Origin: Gammaproteobacteria bacterium
GTDB lineage: Bacteria; Pseudomonadota; Gammaproteobacteria; Arenicellales; Arenicellaceae
Direction: 5' to 3'
NCBI GenBank assembly: GCA_013002025.1
Contig: JABDKW010000021.1
Location: 62,001-126,000 of the forward strand
DNA length: 64,000 nt
Each line of letters begins with the position of its first letter. Position 1 is the stretch's first letter. A model generated the notes under the pieces. That model made no database searches, was not told the DNA's origin, and worked only from the letters and a program-made list of their open reading frames with translations. The position numbers were made by a program, and so were the translations under genes. Below are positions 53,053-61,841 of the stretch, piece by piece.

Positions 53053-54021
53053 TTAGGCCGCGCTGAAAGCGGCGCGCTGATCAGGAAACAGCGCGGCGCG
53101 CAAAATGCGCTGCATAATGATTGGGTTGACGCCCACATTGGTGCTCGCTACCACCAGCGCCCGAGGGTTTTTGTCCATACTCTGAACGCAACGATTTAAC
53201 AGTGCCTGATAATGCGGCAAACCCGCCGATTCGAATCCGTACTGCAGATAGGTCTGCCGCCAGTCCTTGGCAAGATCGCTTAGCAGCGCCGCATATTTGG
53301 TCACCAGAGTTGGGTCATTATCCGGATTGGCGCGAAAATCAGCCGTCAATTCGCGGGCAATGGCTTCCAGTTCGCCGGGCGCCATCACCGGCGCCACATT
53401 ATAGCGTTCAGTTTTGATCTGTACCTTGAGGCCGGGTTGATAGGCAATATTCTGCGCCTCAACCTCGTCGTTATCCATTGCTTGCATAGCCCGCACTCGC
53501 TGCCAGAAGGCGGCTGAACCGGCGGTGTCTAACACCAGATGCACCCGGTCATGGGGGCTGCGATTAATCACATTGTGATTGCGCCAGGAATCAAATATCC
53601 AACACTCGCCAGCCTGCATGTGCAGTTGGTCTTCGCCGCAATAAAAAATGACGTCAGGATTAGTGATAACTGGGATGTGAATGCGCACCCGGTTGTACCA
53701 GTGATAGTTGAAATCCACGTGCGGGCTGACTTCCGCACCGGCGGCCAACTTCATCAGGCGCGAGCGTGCAAAGACCTCGTCGAACTGCGCCATAATCTGT
53801 TGAATGTATTCACACCGTAGCAGGTGCGGCGTGGGGAGCATACGGCCGGAAAATTCGTCGTTATCCTGGCCGCCTTGCGACACCAGCGGCACGGCCGTAT
53901 TGCCACCCAGCCGATTGGGGTGTGCCATCCAGCAGCTCGCATCAAATTGCGAAACTTCCTGACTTAGTCGCTCGGCATCAAAATTAAACGGTAGTCGAAT
54001 AAAGGGTCTGGATAATTCCAT
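53053..54021 (-). CDS. Aspartyl/asparaginyl beta-hydroxylase-like protein
   Basis: Fe/2OG-type fold of the Asp/Asn beta-hydroxylase family, 322 residues. The iron pair is H101-V-D103 in VSPHVDFNYHWYNRVRIHIPV, and the distal His is in SWRNHNVINRSPHDRVHLVLD. The C-terminal 100 residues (from about LEAIARELTADF) are an extra helical region. The family hydroxylates Asp/Asn in proteins or free amino acids. Relatives of this length occur next to sulfotransferases in marine genomes to my recollection. It shares its strand with the BCCT transporter, 18 bp upstream. Confidence 0.85.
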   Translation of the reverse strand: MELSRPFIRLPFNFDAERLSQEVSQFDASCWMAHPNRLGGNTAVPLVSQGGQDNDEFSGRMLPTPHLLRCEYIQQIMAQFDEVFARSRLMKLAAGAEVSPHVDFNYHWYNRVRIHIPVITNPDVIFYCGEDQLHMQAGECWIFDSWRNHNVINRSPHDRVHLVLDTAGSAAFWQRVRAMQAMDNDEVEAQNIAYQPGLKVQIKTERYNVAPVMAPGELEAIARELTADFRANPDNDPTLVTKYAALLSDLAKDWRQTYLQYGFESAGLPHYQALLNRCVQSMDKNPRALVVASTNVGVNPIIMQRILRAALFPDQRAAFSAA

Positions 54022-54039
54022 AAAACACTTGCCTTTGTA

Positions 54040-55638
54040 TCACTTTGCCCAGGGGTCGCGTTTGGCGAAATCATCCAGCAAAATGCGGTCCTGGTCTTGG
54101 GAATCGTGTCGGGCCAAATCGTGCCGCGTCACTTTTAATGTCGAAATACACAGTAAAATTGCCACAATAATCAGTGGTGCGCCCGCCACGATGCTGGCGG
54201 TTTGCAGCGTATTCAGCCCGCCCAGAAACATCAGCGAGACCGGCATTAGGCTCATGGCCCCGGCCCAGAACAGGCGGTTCCAACGCATTGGTTCATCGTG
54301 CACGTCTACCTGCACCACCGACGCCAGCGTATAGGAGATGGAGTCAAAGGTGGTGGCCAGAAAAATAATGGTTAGCAGGGTAAATACGCCGATCACCAGA
54401 CTCTTCATGGGTAAGGCGCCCAATACAGCGAATACCGCTGCTGTGTGCGAATCATTGGTTAAGATGCCAACCACATCCACCGAGTCTGAAATATGCAGGT
54501 AGATACCGTAGTTGCCAATGGTCATAAAGAACAGCGCGCAACCAAGCGTGCCGAAAAACAAGGCGCCGAGAATCATCGAGCCCATGGTGCGCCCGCGCGA
54601 GATTCTGGCAATGAATAGGCCAATGGTGGGCGCGTAGGCCAACCACCAGGCCCAGTAAAAAATGGTCCAGTTTTGTGGAAACTGGGTGTCCTCGTACTCA
54701 CCAAAACCACCGAACGGTTCTATCCAGGTCGACATCTGTATGAACTTACCCAGCAATACACCGATTGATTCCAGTGACGCGTCGGCCAGAAACACGGTGG
54801 GGCCGGCGATAAACACAAAGCCCATCAGCAGGAACGCCAGATAGATATTAATGCGCGACAAATTTTGTATGCCTTTCTTCAGACCAGAGTAAGCGCTGGC
54901 ACCGAAAATCGCCGTGCACACCATCAGTACTATGATCTGTATGGAAATATTAATCGGTACGCCTAACAGCTCGTGCAAGCCCTGGTTAATCAACGGCGCT
55001 GCAAAACCCAGTGCGGTGGCACCGCCGCCCAACATGCCAAACACGAACAGCACGTCGATCATCTTGCCGCCAAAACTATGCGCGGCGCGCGCGCCAATTA
55101 CCGGCGCGATGGCCTCGGACACTTTTAGTACCCGACCATGGCGCACGTGGAAAAAGTAAGCAATGGGTAAGGCCGGTACCAGATACAAAGACCAGGCCAG
55201 CGGACCCCAGTGAAAGATGCCATAGGTAGACGCCCAACGCAGCGCTTCAGCCGATTCCGGCTCAATGAAAAACGGTGGGTTTTTATAGTAGTAAACCCAT
55301 TCAACCGGCGCCCAGTACATAATGCCCGCGCCAACGCCGGCACAAAACAACATCGCGCACCACGACAGCATACCGAACTCGGGTTCTTCGTCGGGGTCAC
55401 CCAGATAAATTCGACCAATGCGGCTAAACGCCACATACAACATGAAAAAAAACGCGCCCAAACCGAGCGCCAGATACAGCGAGCCGAAATTGTAGGTCAC
55501 AAAATAATGCGCGGCCTGTACCCATTTCTCGCCCTCTTCCTGGAACAGGAGCAACGGGATGGTCACGCTAAGTAACAGCACCAATGCGCCGAAAAAAGTG
55601 GGTTTGTCGATCAGGCGCCTAGACTCTTTACTCAGCAT
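54040..55638 (-). CDS. BCCT-family transporter, CaiT-like
   Basis: Second BCCT transporter, 532 residues and 12 helices. Signature WTIFYWAWWLAYAPTIG then FIARISRGRTMGS. The helix 3 region GIMYWAPVEWVYYYKNPPFF resembles E. coli CaiT, the L-carnitine/gamma-butyrobetaine antiporter, more than the sodium-coupled BetP pattern seen in the other BCCT copy of this window. It lies 26 bp downstream of the gamma-butyrobetaine dioxygenase gene on the same strand, so uptake of gamma-butyrobetaine or carnitine is the best guess. Confidence 0.92.
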   Translation of the reverse strand: MLSKESRRLIDKPTFFGALVLLLSVTIPLLLFQEEGEKWVQAAHYFVTYNFGSLYLALGLGAFFFMLYVAFSRIGRIYLGDPDEEPEFGMLSWCAMLFCAGVGAGIMYWAPVEWVYYYKNPPFFIEPESAEALRWASTYGIFHWGPLAWSLYLVPALPIAYFFHVRHGRVLKVSEAIAPVIGARAAHSFGGKMIDVLFVFGMLGGGATALGFAAPLINQGLHELLGVPINISIQIIVLMVCTAIFGASAYSGLKKGIQNLSRINIYLAFLLMGFVFIAGPTVFLADASLESIGVLLGKFIQMSTWIEPFGGFGEYEDTQFPQNWTIFYWAWWLAYAPTIGLFIARISRGRTMGSMILGALFFGTLGCALFFMTIGNYGIYLHISDSVDVVGILTNDSHTAAVFAVLGALPMKSLVIGVFTLLTIIFLATTFDSISYTLASVVQVDVHDEPMRWNRLFWAGAMSLMPVSLMFLGGLNTLQTASIVAGAPLIIVAILLCISTLKVTRHDLARHDSQDQDRILLDDFAKRDPWAK

Positions 55639-55664
55639 GAAATCTCCGGGGTTAGTGGCTTGGA

Positions 55665-56780
55665 TTACGCGGCCGTTTTGGTCAGCATGCGAATACGGTT
55701 ATCTATCTCGTTGTGTTCGATGTAATAACCGCGCAAATGACGTTGCCCGGAATCAGGCTCGAATGCGGCACGACCATGCAGAATACGCTGGTTATCGAAC
55801 ACAACCATTTCACCGCTTCGCAGCGCATATTCGATATTATTCTCAGCGCTGCGAATTCGTAGCATCAGCTCGCGAAAGGCTGTATAGAAATCGTACATGA
55901 TTTCGGGGCTAAAATCCGGCACATCAGCAATGTGTGCGTTAAAGGTGAGGCCAATAAACTGCCCATCACCGTCCAGCCCAATGACTGGCCGTCGATAGCG
56001 GATATCATGCTCGTCATCGGTAAACACAAACGGCACATTAAGTCGGCACAGTAATTGATAGTCCTGCGGATGATCGCGTTCAAACTCTTCGACGATTGAC
56101 AGAGCGTCCGCGAAAATGGATTCCCCGCCGCTCGTTTCATTGCGAAAACAATGCAGAAACTGATTGCCCGGTACCGCTTCCTGATACGCCAGGTCGGTAT
56201 GCAGAGGTAGTGCCAACGATGTGTAGGCGAGATTGTTCGGGTCCGGCTTGCTTTGCACGTCGAACATCACCCCGTAATTGCTGCGGCGTTTAAATCCGAT
56301 TAAGTCGCCAAACCGTTTGCCGGCGTCGAGGTCGTCATCGAGGTTTTCGATCAGGATGATGCCGGTGGTTTTCAATGATTGCAGAGCGCGCAGTAATTCG
56401 TTGCCCTCGTGCTGGCAGGAACCCGCATCAAAGCGTGGTATCGAAGTGATGCCAGCACTAACCCAACTGACTTTGCTGATGCGCGCCGGGTCGTCACGGC
56501 GTCGCCCGGGGCGGTGGTCATATAGCCAGGTGGCGTCGTAGCGCGACAGGTCATCTTTGTCCGGCCAGCGTATTCGCAAGCCCTCGGCATCCGCGCTGAA
56601 TTCCTCCGGCTCGATGGTTAACTCCACACTGGTCAAATCAAACACGCGCTCATGGGTGCGCGGGTGCAGTTCCAGCGGGTCGTTGTCGCGCAGCCATATG
56701 TAGGGCAGTTCATTGCTTGAGCCATCAGCCCAGGTCAACATCAAACCGCGTTGCAGTGCTTTTACCTGTTGTATTTTCAT
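55665..56780 (-). CDS. Gamma-butyrobetaine dioxygenase-like (TauD family)
   Basis: Fe(II)/2OG dioxygenase of 371 residues, likely hydroxylating gamma-butyrobetaine to L-carnitine or a related quaternary amine. The N-terminal GBBH-like domain covers about 1-95 and the TauD core follows. Iron ligands are H194-x-D196 (LPLHTDLAYQE) and H335 (RILHGRAAF); R347 or R350 binds 2OG. In relatives the N-terminal segment after WLRDN holds a zinc site of Cys residues; here it reads WLRDNDPLELHPRTHERVF with no Cys, so that zinc site is lost. The ATG at 56780 (MKIQQVKAL) is the family-like start. Divergent from betA. Confidence 0.88.
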   Translation of the reverse strand: MKIQQVKALQRGLMLTWADGSSNELPYIWLRDNDPLELHPRTHERVFDLTSVELTIEPEEFSADAEGLRIRWPDKDDLSRYDATWLYDHRPGRRRDDPARISKVSWVSAGITSIPRFDAGSCQHEGNELLRALQSLKTTGIILIENLDDDLDAGKRFGDLIGFKRRSNYGVMFDVQSKPDPNNLAYTSLALPLHTDLAYQEAVPGNQFLHCFRNETSGGESIFADALSIVEEFERDHPQDYQLLCRLNVPFVFTDDEHDIRYRRPVIGLDGDGQFIGLTFNAHIADVPDFSPEIMYDFYTAFRELMLRIRSAENNIEYALRSGEMVVFDNQRILHGRAAFEPDSGQRHLRGYYIEHNEIDNRIRMLTKTAA

Positions 56781-56968
56781 GAAGGCGTTGATGATAGGGC
56801 GTTGTGTTGCATAGGCATTTTCACCCATGCAATGATGGGCTGCAAATCGAAAAACCATTTGTTTCATTGACCCTGGCCAGTGTGGGTCGCTCGCACTACA
56901 GTTGGCGCAATTGTGCTTGTGCAGGAGCAGTGTAAGCACTACATTTTGCTCTCTCGATTGAGATTGCT

Positions 56969-58636
56969 ATGACTCATAAAAAATACGACTACATTATCAT
57001 TGGCGCCGGTTCGGCCGGTTGCGTGCTGGCCAATCGCTTAACCGAAGACTCTGACGTCTCGGTCCTGCTATTGGAAGCCGGTGGCAATGATTCAGCCTGG
57101 GACTGGCGCATCCACATGCCGGCGGCGCTGGCCTACCCGATGAATGGTAAGCGCTACAACTGGGATTACCACACCGAGCCGGAAGCGCATCTAGGTGGGC
57201 GTATCATGCATTGTCCGCGTGGCAAGGTATTGGGTGGCTCCTCGTCAATCAATGGCATGTGTTATATCCGCGGTAATGCGCTGGATTATGACCGTTGGGC
57301 CGAGCAGGACGCAGCGCTGGCGGATTGGCGCTATCGAAATTGCCTGCCGTATTTTCGCAAGTCTGAATCCTATGCCGGGGGCGCCGATGACTATCATGGC
57401 GACCGTGGTCCATTGGCGGTGACTCAGGGTGAGGGTGATAACCCATTATTCAAGGCGTGGATCGAAGCAGGCCGACAGGCTGGCTACCCCTTTACGCCAG
57501 ATTTAAACGGGTTTCAGCAAGAGGGCGTCGGGCCAATGGACCGGACCACCCGCAACGGCAAGCGCGGCTCTACGGCGGTGGGGTATTTGCACCCGGTGAT
57601 GGCGCGGCCCAATTTAACCGTTATGAAAAAGGTCACGGCCGAGCGATTATTGTTCGCCGGCGAGCGTATCAGCGGCGTGGAATTCAGGCGCGGTAAGGCA
57701 TTGAGCCAACAGCATGCGGCGCGTGAAGTTATTCTTTGTGGTGGGCCGATCAATAACCCCAAGTTACTGATGTTGTCCGGTATCGGGCCGCAACAGCACC
57801 TCGCCGAACACGGCATCGAGGCGCGGCTGGACCTGCCCGGCGTGGGGCAGAATCTGCAAGATCATTTAGAAATCTACCTGCAGATGGCCTGTACTCAGCC
57901 CATATCACTATTCAAGTTTTATAACCTGTGGGGGAAGGCGTTAACCGGCGCGCAATGGTTATTGACCCAAACCGGTCTGGGCGCCAGTAATCATTTCGAG
58001 GCCGGTGGGTTTATCCGCAGTAAAAAAGGCGTGCCGCACCCTGACCTGCAATATCATTTTTTTCCCATGGCGGTGCGTTACGATGGCCAAAGCCCAAACA
58101 ACTCGCATGGCTTTCAGGCGCATGTGGGTTCGATGCGATCGCAAAGCAAAGGCTGGGTTAAATTACGCTCGGCTAACCCGCAAGACGCGCCGCGCATCTG
58201 TTTTAATTACATGTCGCAGCCTGAAGACTGGCAGGAGTTTCGTGCTGCGGTGCGCCTAACCAGAGAAATTTTTGCTCAGCCGGCATTCGATCCCTTTCGT
58301 GGTGAAGAACTGTCGCCGGGCAGTGAGGTGCAGAGCGACGCCGAGCTGGATGCCTATTTAAAAGACGCTGTGGAATCGGCCTACCATCCGTCCTGCACTT
58401 GCAAGATGGGCAGCGATGCGTTGTCGGTGGTGGATGAGCAGTGCCGCTTACGAGGTATGGCCGGCTTGCGGATCGTTGACTCGTCCATCATGCCCTCCAT
58501 TGTCAGCGGCAACCTGAATGCGCCCACCGTAATGCTGGCAGAGAAGGCCGCTGATATCATCAAAGGCGTGCAGCCGCTGCCGGCCAGTGATGCACCGGTC
58601 TATGTGGCAGAGAACTACCGCGAGTCGCAACGATGA
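56969..58636 (+). CDS. betA: Choline dehydrogenase (GMC oxidoreductase)
   Basis: GMC flavoenzyme of 555 residues, the length of E. coli BetA. The FAD motif is YDYIIIGAGSAGCVLANRLTE; LEAGGNDSAWDW, MPAALAYPMNGKRYNWDY, GKVLGGSSSINGMCYIRGNA and ALDYDRWAEQD follow BetA closely. The C-terminal His of the active site is in ESAYHPSCTCKMG, and SIMPSIVSGNLNAPTVMLAEK is typical. It oxidises choline to betaine aldehyde. No betB aldehyde dehydrogenase or betI regulator is nearby, so another alcohol such as a carnitine-like compound is not excluded. It overlaps the methyltransferase by ATGA. Confidence 0.9.
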   Translation: MTHKKYDYIIIGAGSAGCVLANRLTEDSDVSVLLLEAGGNDSAWDWRIHMPAALAYPMNGKRYNWDYHTEPEAHLGGRIMHCPRGKVLGGSSSINGMCYIRGNALDYDRWAEQDAALADWRYRNCLPYFRKSESYAGGADDYHGDRGPLAVTQGEGDNPLFKAWIEAGRQAGYPFTPDLNGFQQEGVGPMDRTTRNGKRGSTAVGYLHPVMARPNLTVMKKVTAERLLFAGERISGVEFRRGKALSQQHAAREVILCGGPINNPKLLMLSGIGPQQHLAEHGIEARLDLPGVGQNLQDHLEIYLQMACTQPISLFKFYNLWGKALTGAQWLLTQTGLGASNHFEAGGFIRSKKGVPHPDLQYHFFPMAVRYDGQSPNNSHGFQAHVGSMRSQSKGWVKLRSANPQDAPRICFNYMSQPEDWQEFRAAVRLTREIFAQPAFDPFRGEELSPGSEVQSDAELDAYLKDAVESAYHPSCTCKMGSDALSVVDEQCRLRGMAGLRIVDSSIMPSIVSGNLNAPTVMLAEKAADIIKGVQPLPASDAPVYVAENYRESQR

Positions 58637-59286
58637 GTAAAAAAACACCTCCACCGGACGTTATCAGCAAGGCGCTGGACCTGGATGGCTCGCCAGAGGC
58701 CATTCGCGACTATTATGCGAATTGGGCGAAAAGTTACGACAGCGATGTGGGTGGCGACCATGTCGCTCCCCTGCACATGACCAATGTGCTGGTGGATTGG
58801 ATTGCCAAAAACCGACCTGACGCCAGGGTGGCGGAGTATCAGGTCATGGATGTGGGCTGCGGTACTGGAATGGTCGGCACGGAGTTGGTCAGGCAGGGAT
58901 TCAAGATCATCGATGGTGTTGATTTATCGGCAGAAATGATCGAGCAGTGCGCTGACCTGAAAATTTATCGGCAACTCACCGCCGACATTGATATCAATCT
59001 GGATAGCCATTCGCAGTGGGCCGGCAAATACGATGTGGTTACCTGCTGCGGGGTATTCACTCTGGGGCATGTGCACCCCGAAAGCCTGCTGAACATGTTG
59101 CGCTTTGCCCAACCGGGTGGGCTGGTGATCACCACCACGCGTGACGCCTACTATGAGTCAACCGACTATCAACGGGTGAGTGATCGCGCAGTTTCTGAAG
59201 GCCGGGCGCAGTTGCTGTTACATCTGGAGAACGCGCCCTATACCAATGACAGCGATGCGCATTATTGGTTGTATCAGGTGACCTGA
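58633..59286 (+). CDS. SAM-dependent methyltransferase
   Basis: Class I methyltransferase of 217 residues. Motif I is VMDVGCGTGMVGTEL (residues 71-85), with the acid of motif II in IDGVDLSAEMIEQ and motif IV in YDVVTCCGVFTLGHV. The N-terminal block IRDYYANWAKSYDSDVGGD resembles the METTL27/WBSCR27 group. It is translationally coupled to betA by ATGA, which suggests a methylated amine or its derivative as substrate. No known betaine synthesis motif can be assigned. Confidence 0.82.
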   Translation: MSKKTPPPDVISKALDLDGSPEAIRDYYANWAKSYDSDVGGDHVAPLHMTNVLVDWIAKNRPDARVAEYQVMDVGCGTGMVGTELVRQGFKIIDGVDLSAEMIEQCADLKIYRQLTADIDINLDSHSQWAGKYDVVTCCGVFTLGHVHPESLLNMLRFAQPGGLVITTTRDAYYESTDYQRVSDRAVSEGRAQLLLHLENAPYTNDSDAHYWLYQVT

Positions 59287-59298
59287 GTTAGCGGCACT

Positions 59299-60042
59299 TT
59301 AGGAAGATTTGGTTTTGCGCCACCACATGCGCAAGCCGGTAATCGCCAACACCACAAACAACAGCGCCACAATATCCATCACCCACACGCCGGCGCGCCC
59401 GAAGAAGCGACCGCTGTGCACATCCTGTAATACCCGGCTGCGCGGCAGCACCAATTGTCGAAAGCGCTCCGCCTGCTCGGCATACTGGTTGAGTTGAGCC
59501 GTTAGATTCTGTGTCCGGGCCTGCGTGGAATCCGGCGCGAAAGACAAGGCTGCTAAATCCAATGTCTGGCCGCTGGGTTCCAGCATCGCGAACCCTGTTT
59601 GCTCGCTCAACCAAACGTCCGTTACCGGCCCTGGTAGTGCCATGCTATCCATAAGCTCATGATCGTCAGTGAATAAATGCAGTTTGCTGGCGGTAAACAG
59701 ATACAGCACGTCATCGTACTGCGTAACGCCACGTAGGGTGGCCTGATCCGCCAGTACCGGTTCGCCGTTGAGCAATACATGGCCATCTGCTGCCAGTACC
59801 TGTGTTTCGCCCAGCCGCACGCCGGCCACCGACTGCGGAGCGCCGATTCCATACCAGTCCAGCACCCATTGACTCTTTACATAGCCCTGCATGGGGTCAA
59901 TGTCATCAACATGGTTCAAGCCAATACCGGTGATCGCCAGCAGCAATACGGGCAGGGCGGTAACTAAGCCCAGCCGTCGGTGCCAGCGCCGCCCCGGGCT
60001 GGTGCCGTTACGTCGCTGAATGCGTTTCGATTTTGCAATCAT
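59299..60042 (-). CDS. PepSY-associated membrane-helix protein
   Basis: Inner-membrane protein of 247 residues with helices near 24-41 (LGLVTALPVLLLAITGIGL) and 217-236 (WVMDIVALLFVVLAITGLRMW). The first helix is preceded by GRRWHRRLG, as in PepSY_TM proteins, and its His residues and the NHVDD after it may bind haem or metal. The loop of about 170 residues between lies in the periplasm. Last gene of a Fur-controlled operon with an FMN-binding protein and a porin; likely passes electrons from the membrane to the covalent flavin. Confidence 0.82.
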   Translation of the reverse strand: MIAKSKRIQRRNGTSPGRRWHRRLGLVTALPVLLLAITGIGLNHVDDIDPMQGYVKSQWVLDWYGIGAPQSVAGVRLGETQVLAADGHVLLNGEPVLADQATLRGVTQYDDVLYLFTASKLHLFTDDHELMDSMALPGPVTDVWLSEQTGFAMLEPSGQTLDLAALSFAPDSTQARTQNLTAQLNQYAEQAERFRQLVLPRSRVLQDVHSGRFFGRAGVWVMDIVALLFVVLAITGLRMWWRKTKSS

Positions 60043-60045
60043 CGG

Positions 60046-60576
60046 CTAGGTGTCTGCCGCCGCATTTAGTAACAAAGCTGCTTCAGCCTGTTTTTTTAAG
60101 GCCTTTACCGACAGGGTGGCGCCACTGATGCCATCGATCCTGCTGCTCAGGCCGCCCTCGGCTTTGCGCTGCAGTTGTTTGAACTGGTCGGTGAAAAACG
60201 AGTACTTTACTTCCCAGCCGCGCGATTCGCGAAACGCCAGTACTTTAACCGAGGCAATGCGGTCGGCGCCGTCGGCGGCGCGCTTTACAACCACGCCGGT
60301 GGTAATGGGTTTGGTCTTGCCGATCTCATTCAAAACCCACACCGTGGTGTTGTCCTTACGCCAGAATGGCGCGCGCAGAAAGCCCGGTTTGTGCCCCAGA
60401 ATTTGCGTAAGCTCCTCGCGTAACGCACCTTTAACCCAAAGCCGCTGAGGTTGCGGCACGTCGCCCTCGAACACCGTTTCCAGGAACTCCTGTTCGGACA
60501 GCGAAAAGGTCCCCTGAGCGGCCAGCAAAGCCGGGCTGCTCACGAGGCACCACAGTATGACCAGCGCACGCCTCAA
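60046..60576 (-). CDS. FMN-binding domain protein, probably flavinylated
   Basis: Exported protein of 176 residues with signal peptide about 1-20 (SSPALLAAQ). The FMN-binding domain ends with D148-G-I-S-G-A-T154-L-S, matching the D-x-x-(S/T)-G-A-(T/S)-x-(S/T) pattern where the ApbE enzyme attaches FMN to Thr, as in RnfG and NqrC. The start is TTG, overlapping the porin stop as TTGA. It lies 3 bp upstream of the PepSY gene. Expected role: a periplasmic one-electron carrier, perhaps for ferric iron reduction. No apbE is in the window. Confidence 0.85.
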   Translation of the reverse strand: MRRALVILWCLVSSPALLAAQGTFSLSEQEFLETVFEGDVPQPQRLWVKGALREELTQILGHKPGFLRAPFWRKDNTTVWVLNEIGKTKPITTGVVVKRAADGADRIASVKVLAFRESRGWEVKYSFFTDQFKQLQRKAEGGLSSRIDGISGATLSVKALKKQAEAALLLNAAADT

Positions 60577-61769
60577 AACTGATACCCAACTCCGAGGTTA
60601 AAGCCTTTGTCATCTTCCGAGCCGGACTGATTTTCATAATCCGCCTTCAGCACCACATCCTCATGCAGCCACCAGTTCACACCGATATCGAATTGTTTGG
60701 CGTCTTCACCGGGTAGGCCCGCCTCGTTATTCCATTCGCTGTAACGCGCGAACAAACCCCATTCATCATTGATGCGCCATGAGGGCTGCAGAAAATATCC
60801 CTGCTGTTGATCGCGGCCCAGTAACTCGGCCGCACTGCTGTCGATGTCCCATTGCGCGGCCAGCGCGGTGAGGCCGAACGCACCACGTTGATAATTGAGG
60901 TGCGCTTCAAGCAAAGTAGCGCTGGCCGATTCGGTAGCCAGGCCCTGGGTCAGGTCACTCTGGTATTGCGCGCTCATGGCCAGTTCCAGACCCGGAATGC
61001 CGGTGTACTTCAGGCGGCCGGTCAAGGCTGGATCATCGGCGCGGGCTTCTGCCACCTTTTGGCGACCGGAACGGATCTTGTAGGCGTTGCTGCCATCGAT
61101 GGGCGTATTCAAGCCGGAATGCAGGGCCACGTCCCACGACCAGCCACTATCGTTGTAGCCGCTGTAGGCTGCGCCGGCTTCCCACCAGGTGGTTGGGATG
61201 ATGTTCTTTTCAATCTCGTTGCGCTCCACGCCATAAAAAGTGGGTGGTTCATGGGTTTCATTGAGAATGCCCACCGGCACCAGAAACAGGCCGGCTTTGG
61301 CAGCGGCGTTGCCGCCCAAATCGTATTGAATATAGGCCTGCTCAAGTTCCACTTCACCGGGTTTGCCATCACCGGCCAACGCATGTTCAATCTCCAACTC
61401 GGTAACCAGACTCAGGCGCTCGGTGAACTGGTGATCAAAATACAAAACGAAACGATGAAAATCGATTTCTTTACCGCTGTCGAGGTTGTTGTAATGCAAC
61501 TCGCCATAGCCACCGATACTGGTGGCGCTCTGCTGTGGCGCACCGACGCTCTCCACCTGATCGGCAATCAGCGTGGCCACTTCGGTGGCCTGTGCCGCTT
61601 CGGTTTTGGTGGCGGCAACTGCGCTAGCCAATTCAGTCAATTGTTGCTGCAGGGCAGTCACCTGTTGCTGGAGTGCGTCAATCTGCGCCTGCATGGCAGC
61701 TTGATTGGCGTTTGCGGGGTTGGCTGCTAACGACAGGCTGAGCAGCACTGACAAAGGAAGATATTTCAC
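60573..61769 (-). CDS. Outer-membrane porin
   Basis: Beta-barrel porin of 398 residues. The signal peptide (about 1-21) is followed by a coiled coil with glutamine-rich heptads (IDALQQQVTALQQQLTEL), which would form a periplasmic trimer stalk as in OprP/OprO-like and related porins. The barrel contains GGYGELHYNNLDSGKEIDFHRF and ends GFNLGVGYQF with the terminal Phe. GTG start with AGGAG five bases upstream. First gene of an operon with FMN-binding and PepSY proteins, under a Fur-like operator. Its cargo may be iron complexes or a reduced flavin; not shown. Confidence 0.87.
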   Translation of the reverse strand: MKYLPLSVLLSLSLAANPANANQAAMQAQIDALQQQVTALQQQLTELASAVAATKTEAAQATEVATLIADQVESVGAPQQSATSIGGYGELHYNNLDSGKEIDFHRFVLYFDHQFTERLSLVTELEIEHALAGDGKPGEVELEQAYIQYDLGGNAAAKAGLFLVPVGILNETHEPPTFYGVERNEIEKNIIPTTWWEAGAAYSGYNDSGWSWDVALHSGLNTPIDGSNAYKIRSGRQKVAEARADDPALTGRLKYTGIPGLELAMSAQYQSDLTQGLATESASATLLEAHLNYQRGAFGLTALAAQWDIDSSAAELLGRDQQQGYFLQPSWRINDEWGLFARYSEWNNEAGLPGEDAKQFDIGVNWWLHEDVVLKADYENQSGSEDDKGFNLGVGYQF

Positions 61770-61841
61770 TTTGGCTCCTGATAATGTGTTTCGTATGGCA
61801 TTGACGGGCAGCCGTTACTGCCCAAAACGTTTAGAAACTCA

